Positions 37,368 through 44,049 of a stretch of DNA of 44,049 nt are shown here, in pieces. Origin of the DNA: Acidimicrobiaceae bacterium (GTDB lineage: Bacteria > Actinomycetota > Acidimicrobiia > Acidimicrobiales > Ilumatobacteraceae); the NCBI GenBank assembly GCA_003569125.1, contig BGOG01000018.1:1-44049 (forward strand), given 5' to 3'. The translations under genes were made by a program, and so were the position numbers. Numbering within the stretch: position 1 is the stretch's first letter; every line of letters starts with the position of its first letter. Below the pieces are notes generated by a model that was not told where the DNA came from, searched no databases, and saw only the letters and a list, made by a program, of their open reading frames with translations.

Positions 37368-38531
37368 TCAGCGAATTCTCTGCGCGAAGTTTTGCACATT
37401 CTGTTTGAACTCATCGACGCTGTCACCACCAAATTTTCTTTGCGCCTCTTGAGCCAAGACGAGTGCGACCATCGTCTCGGCAACGACACCCATTGCCGGC
37501 ACGGCGGTGACATCAGTGCGCTCTTTGAAACTGACCGTTTCTTGTTTGGTCACCATGTCTACTGTTTTCAAAGTCGGACGATTCAAAGTCGAGAGCGGCT
37601 TCATCGCCGCGCGAACAACGAGCATTTCTCCTGTTGTCATTCCACCTTCGGTGCCACCAGCAAGAGAAGTTTCGCGTTTATAAGAATTGTCGTTTGCATC
37701 CCAGGTGATGGCGTCATGCGCCTGACTGCCGCGACGCGATGCGGTTTCAAATGCATCCCCGATCTCGACGCCCTTGACCGCCTGAATACTCATGATCGCT
37801 TGCGCCAAAAGTCCGTCAATTTTTCTGTCCCAGTGGACATAGCTTCCCAAACCAACTGGCAAGCCATAGGCCAAAACTTCAACGATGCCGCCCAAACTGT
37901 CGCCATCTTTCGCGGCTGCTTCAATCTCGGCGATCATTTTTGCTTCAGCCGCCGAATCAAAACAACGCACGGAAGACTCGTCGATCTTTTGCAAGTCGTG
38001 TGGTTTTGGCCGAGCCGCGTTTTCGTTACGAGCACCGCCAAGTTGCAACACATGCGACATCACCGATACATCTATTTGTGCGAGAAAAACTTTGGCCAGT
38101 GCACCTGCCGCGACTCTGGCCGCCGTCTCTCGCGCGCTTGCTCGCTCGAGTACATCGCGAGCATCGTCAAAACCATATTTCTGCATGCCAGTCAGATCGG
38201 CGTGTCCAGGGCGTGGCTGGGTCAACGGTTTTTTGGTTTTGCCGGGTGCGGGCGACATTTCTTCGTGCCACACATCGCTACGAAACCATTCACTGTTTTT
38301 GATTTCAATTGCGACCGGTGAGCCGAGTGTTCGCCCGTGCCGAATACCGCTCAGCAAAACAATTTCATCCTCTTCAAATTTCTGGCGCGGACCGCGACCG
38401 TAGCCCAAACGCCTGCGAGCCAACTCGTCGCTGATGTCTTTTGCGGTCACCACCATGCCAGCGGGCAGACCTTCAACGATGACCACCAAGGCTTGGCCAT
38501 GGCTCTCACCAGCAGTCAAATAACGAAGCAT
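37368..38531 (-). CDS. aroC: Chorismate synthase
   Basis: Last shikimate-pathway step, needing reduced FMN. The three family signatures are visible: [19 protein letters not shown] at the N-terminus, [20 protein letters not shown] with [19 protein letters not shown] in the middle, and [13 protein letters not shown] with [17 protein letters not shown] toward the end. 387 residues. The 70-bp gap to aroE upstream is the largest in the aro block and may hold a promoter, though none is convincing. Frame intact. Confidence 0.97.
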   Translation of the reverse strand: MLRYLTAGESHGQALVVIVEGLPAGMVVTAKDISDELARRRLGYGRGPRQKFEEDEIVLLSGIRHGRTLGSPVAIEIKNSEWFRSDVWHEEMSPAPGKTKKPLTQPRPGHADLTGMQKYGFDDARDVLERASARETAARVAAGALAKVFLAQIDVSVMSHVLQLGGARNENAARPKPHDLQKIDESSVRCFDSAAEAKMIAEIEAAAKDGDSLGGIVEVLAYGLPVGLGSYVHWDRKIDGLLAQAIMSIQAVKGVEIGDAFETASRRGSQAHDAITWDANDNSYKRETSLAGGTEGGMTTGEMLVVRAAMKPLSTLNRPTLKTVDMVTKQETVSFKERTDVTAVPAMGVVAETMVALVLAQEAQRKFGGDSVDEFKQNVQNFAQRIR

Positions 38532-38601
38532 GAATAACAGGCTACCGCTGACACTTCACTAGACATAGCCATTAACGGTCTTGTCGTGGATAGTCGCTTC
38601 G

Positions 38602-39480
38602 TTATTTTGTGCGTGACAAATGTGCCAGCGCGCAATCGCGCATCAGCGCTGTATCTCCAGTTTGGCCGATCCAATGTTGTTGCTGAAGAGCCGCTTGATG
38701 CACCAACATCGACAAACCATCTACGACCGTCGCTCCAACTTTTTGCGCGGCAAGCAACAATCCGGTAGTCAAAGGTTTGTACACGGCATCAAGCACAACA
38801 TGGGATGACTTGATCAGAGAAATATCAACCGGCGAAACAAATGAACCTTGCTCTGCACCGAAGCCGACCGGTGTCGTGTTGACAATGATTCGAGCATCCG
38901 AGATCGTGTTCGAGATCTCGTTTGAAACAACAACTCGTGCTTTTAGGCCAATGCGCGCGACCAAGTCTTGTGCACGTTGCGGCGTGCGATTGATTATCGC
39001 CACATCGCTCGCACCTCGCTGCACCAATTCATACGCGACCGCACTCGCAGTGCCACCCGCACCCAATACGACGGCGCGTTGATCTTTGATCGAAGACTTC
39101 ATCGCTTCTTCAAGGGCATTGCAGCAACCTTGGCCATCGGTATTGGTTGCCCACAATGACTGATCCGATCTGAGCACAACCGTGTTCGCCGAATTCGTAA
39201 CTTGAACAACTTGATCGACTTCACCCTGCCGACCGACAATTTGTGCCACTGCATTTTTATGTGGCATCGTCACCGAGAAACCGCCGATGCCTAAAACCGT
39301 CATCGCAGTCAATGCATCCTCGACTCGTTGTGGCTGAACATTGAACGCAACGTAGATCCAGTCGACCTTGAGCGCCTCAAATATTGCATTATGAATCACG
39401 GGCGACAAACTTTGAACGACAGGCGATCCGATTACTGCCGCTATTCGGGTCGCGCTAGTTATCTGTCTCGTTGTGTTCAA
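38602..39480 (-). CDS. aroE: Shikimate dehydrogenase
   Basis: NADPH-dependent reduction of 3-dehydroshikimate. AVIGSPVVQSLSPVIHNAIF binds shikimate (SxS-like SLSP), SVTMPHKNAV holds the catalytic Lys, WATNTDGQG the substrate Asn/Asp, VLGAGGTASAVAYELV the NADP Rossmann loop with INRT after it, and DGLSMLVHQAALQ the C-terminal Gln motif. 292 residues. It follows mltG by 23 bp, as in Mycobacterium. Frame intact. Confidence 0.96.
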   Translation of the reverse strand: MNTTRQITSATRIAAVIGSPVVQSLSPVIHNAIFEALKVDWIYVAFNVQPQRVEDALTAMTVLGIGGFSVTMPHKNAVAQIVGRQGEVDQVVQVTNSANTVVLRSDQSLWATNTDGQGCCNALEEAMKSSIKDQRAVVLGAGGTASAVAYELVQRGASDVAIINRTPQRAQDLVARIGLKARVVVSNEISNTISDARIIVNTTPVGFGAEQGSFVSPVDISLIKSSHVVLDAVYKPLTTGLLLAAQKVGATVVDGLSMLVHQAALQQQHWIGQTGDTALMRDCALAHLSRTK

Positions 39481-39503
39481 AATTCAGTCTCGTCCATTCG
39501 GGA

Positions 39504-40726
39504 TCACGGCAAAAACCCGCCCAATCTTGAATTTTCTACATTGATCGCATGATCTTGTTCTGTCGCGGCGAAAACATGTCCACCGTTGTCGTCGCTTAAG
39601 ACGTAATAAAGGTAAACACAATTTGACGCTTTTTTGATTCCGATACACATCTTGTCATTCAAATCTGGATTGGGAGCCGGATTTAGCGCCGCCCTTATCG
39701 CAGCACGACCCGGACTGGCGATCGGAGTCGGCGGCAAACCTTTATACAGATACGAGTTATACGGCGAATCAATCGCTTTGAGGTCGGTGAACGAAGCGTT
39801 TTCGGGCGAGTTGTAATAAAGGGTCGCATCAATTTGTAGTGGCATCCCGCGTTCGAGACGATTATAAATAACGCGCGATATCTTGCCACGATCAATTTCA
39901 AGTTTCGCCTCTCGCTCAATTATTGAGGCAATGATCAAAACTTGGTACGGGGTTTTACCGACTTTGGCCTGCGAGTCTGCGATTCCTTCTTGATTACCCA
40001 CCCGCTCCATTAATCTCAGCATTCTGTCGAGCACACTCGCCGCAGATTCGTCGCCTGAAACTTGATAAGTGTCGGGAAACAACAGCCCTTCAAATCGAAA
40101 CGGCACGAGGTCGAGTGAAGACAAATTTTTCGGAAAATACTCGGATGTCAAAAGAGGGTTCGTCATCGCTTCATAAAAACTTTGCGCCGTGATTCGAATT
40201 GTTTTATCTTCAATTCGCTGCGCGATCTGCTTGATCGTGAAACCCTCTGGAAAAGTAACTTTGGTAAAAGTAATCGACGGACTTTGTTCAACTTCTTCAT
40301 GATTTCACCGATGTGTTCGTTTTTGATCAACGAAAAATAACCTGGCTGAAGATCGATGCCACCCTTGCGCTGTGCGTACCAACGGAAAACACTGGCGTTA
40401 GCAATGAAACCCTGCTGTTCAAGGCGCTTGCTCACTGCAATCAAAGTGTCGCCCGGGTTGACCGTAAAATTTGTTGCCAACGGTTGACCGCTGGTCACTT
40501 CATCGGGCGGATTCACCTGGCGCAAATACCACATTCCGGTTGCACCTACAGACAACACGACCGTCATTACGACTGCAAGTGCAATCAATACCGTGCGCGA
40601 ATCTGGTCGGCGATCTGGCGGCTGTGTTTCGAACTCGCTGGCGAGCCATGCATCTTTGCCATCCCATGGATCTTCATTCCATGGCTGTTGTTTGCCGTTT
40701 TTCGAATCGCCTTGACTGCGACTCAC
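39504..40726 (-). CDS. mltG: Endolytic murein transglycosylase MltG, one frameshift
   Basis: Membrane-anchored lytic enzyme that ends glycan strands near their synthesis. A cytoplasmic N-terminus rich in Lys/Asp/Pro precedes one membrane helix (TVLIALAVVMTVVLSVGATG, about residues 45-64), then a LysM-like segment (FTVNPGDTLIAVSKRL) and the YceG catalytic domain with the active-site Glu in IIASIIEREA and PLQIDATLYY. One base is missing near 40280; repair yields KVPSITFTKVTFPEGFTIKQ. Full length about 408 residues. Its start overlaps the ruvX stop (ATGA). Confidence 0.93.
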
Positions 40727-41148
40727 GACTTTATTCGATCAGCATGGTCGAGCCAACCCTGCAACATCACCGCAGCCGCGATTTTGTCGACAACTTTTCG
40801 ACGAGCCTGGGCGTTCATGTTTGCTTCAATCATTGATTCGTTGGCGGTCTTGGTCGTCAAGCGTTCGTCGTGCGAGTGCACCGGCACGCTCAGAGTTTTC
40901 GTCATCTCTTTTATCTCATTGACAGCCAATTGTGCGGCCGGGCCAACGGCACCCGACAAAGTGAGCGGCATCCCCACGACGACACATTCGGCCTCATATT
41001 CGTCGATGATTTCTTGGATCTTTTTATGATCTTGCAGATGATTGGACCCACGCGCGATAACCACCAACGGCGAAGCGATTGTTCCACTTGAGTCGCTAAC
41101 AGCAATACCGATGCGTTTGCTTCCGAGGTCGACGCCTACGCTACGCAT
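40723..41148 (-). CDS. ruvX: Putative pre-16S rRNA nuclease RuvX/YqgF
   Basis: RNase H-like protein thought to trim pre-16S rRNA. The start at ATG 41148 (MRSVGVDLGSKRIGIAVSDS) puts the first catalytic Asp at residue 7 and gives 141 residues, the family size; the longer frame overlaps alaS. Further conserved segments are VVVGMPLTLSGAVGP, HSHDERLTT and VDKIAAAVMLQGWLD with the last acidic residue. The alaS stop is 7 bp upstream. alaS-ruvX-mltG-aroE is the mycobacterial order. Confidence 0.94.
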   Translation of the reverse strand: MRSVGVDLGSKRIGIAVSDSSGTIASPLVVIARGSNHLQDHKKIQEIIDEYEAECVVVGMPLTLSGAVGPAAQLAVNEIKEMTKTLSVPVHSHDERLTTKTANESMIEANMNAQARRKVVDKIAAAVMLQGWLDHADRIKS

Positions 41149-41155
41149 CGTCGAT

Positions 41156-43786
<2,631 letters not shown>

Positions 43787-43814
43787 ACGCGTCAAGTCTA
43801 CTCTTCGCGACTAG

Positions 43815-44049
43815 TCACGAACTGCCAAGATTAATTGCGCGAGTTATCAAAATCTTTGCGAGTTCCTCGTCATCCAGACTCTCGCCCGAAGTGACACCTT
43901 GCCACAGCGCAACGACATATTTTTCAGCGCACCAACCAAGTCGGTCATCGTGTCGGCGATATTCTCCGACGAAAATGCTTCCGAGTCATCTTCAACTTTT
44001 TTCTTCATGTAGTTGATACCAAACACGGCGGCTGCAGCACCGAGGCAAA
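43815..44049 (-). CDS. C-terminal part of an unidentified small protein (partial, frameshifted)
   Basis: Minus-strand coding sequence entering from the right edge and stopping at TGA 43815. The first part is a small-residue segment with LGAAAAVFGINYMKKKVEDD, which could be the end of a membrane helix followed by a charged helix; the later part, in another frame after an indel near 43920, reads AEKYVVALWQGVTSGESLDD and ends LAKILITRAINLGSS. Small membrane-anchored proteins (DUF948, DUF6167) often lie upstream of alaS in actinobacteria and share a Gly/Ala-rich first helix, but the match is too weak to assign. It ends 28 bp before alaS begins. Confidence 0.45.

Noticed and set aside
37275-38321. 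Plus-strand open frame of 348 codons opposite aroC
   Set aside because: It is antisense to a fully conserved chorismate synthase, rich in Cys and His, and matches no family. It is a shadow of codon bias.

Overview
The window is a gene-dense chromosomal segment of about 44 kb from an actinobacterium, most plausibly a small-genome, intermediate-GC member of the Acidimicrobiia or a relative. The phylum call rests on actinobacterial integration host factor (mihF) beside gmk, a PriA whose helicase motifs are worn away, an EthA-like Baeyer-Villiger monooxygenase, a DUF1844-type gene divergent from infC, a PyrR leader site like that of mycobacteria, and the gene order. The class is inference.

Layout. 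1-871: the start of a minus-strand gene for an Arg/Asp/Ser-rich repeat protein that runs off the left edge. 924-3697: a divergent pair, an EthA-like monooxygenase (minus) and a cytochrome P450 (plus). From 3728 on almost everything is on the minus strand, so transcription runs from high to low coordinates. Read in that direction: end of an unidentified gene; alaS-ruvX-mltG-aroE-aroC-aroK-aroB-aroQ-pepP-efp-nusB (replication/translation and shikimate pathway); a DUF2079 membrane protein; pyrR-pyrB-pyrC-carA-carB-pyrD (pyrimidine operon with overlapping start and stop codons and a PyrR RNA site in its leader); mihF-gmk-rpoZ-metK-priA-def-fmt; infC-rpmI-rplT-TrmH-family methyltransferase-pheS-pheT; tag; argC-argB-argD-argF-argR-argH (arginine, with an ARG-box-like operator on the argC promoter); tyrS. 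The only plus-strand genes I support are the P450 and the DUF1844 gene. In Mycobacterium these blocks lie at three separate loci; here they are contiguous.

Usual partners absent from their normal positions: argJ and argG, pyrK and pyrF, and coaBC between rpoZ and metK.

Sequence quality matters. More than twenty single-base indels, mostly one missing base in or beside a short run, break otherwise well-conserved genes: the repeat gene, the monooxygenase, P450, argC, pheT, pheS, TrmH, rplT, rpmI, infC, fmt, metK, pyrC, mltG, and many in alaS. Several hit essential genes and the restored frame matches the family at once, so I read them as sequencing or assembly errors and annotate the full-length genes with the break marked. 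The stretch from about 22 to 40 kb is nearly clean; the two ends and 10-21 kb are worst.

No stretch over 300 bases lacks a gene. I saw no rRNA, tRNA, CRISPR array, insertion sequence, phage gene or defence gene. I did not find a new multi-gene system; the best signals are regulatory (ARG box, PyrR site, infC leader) and the repeat protein.
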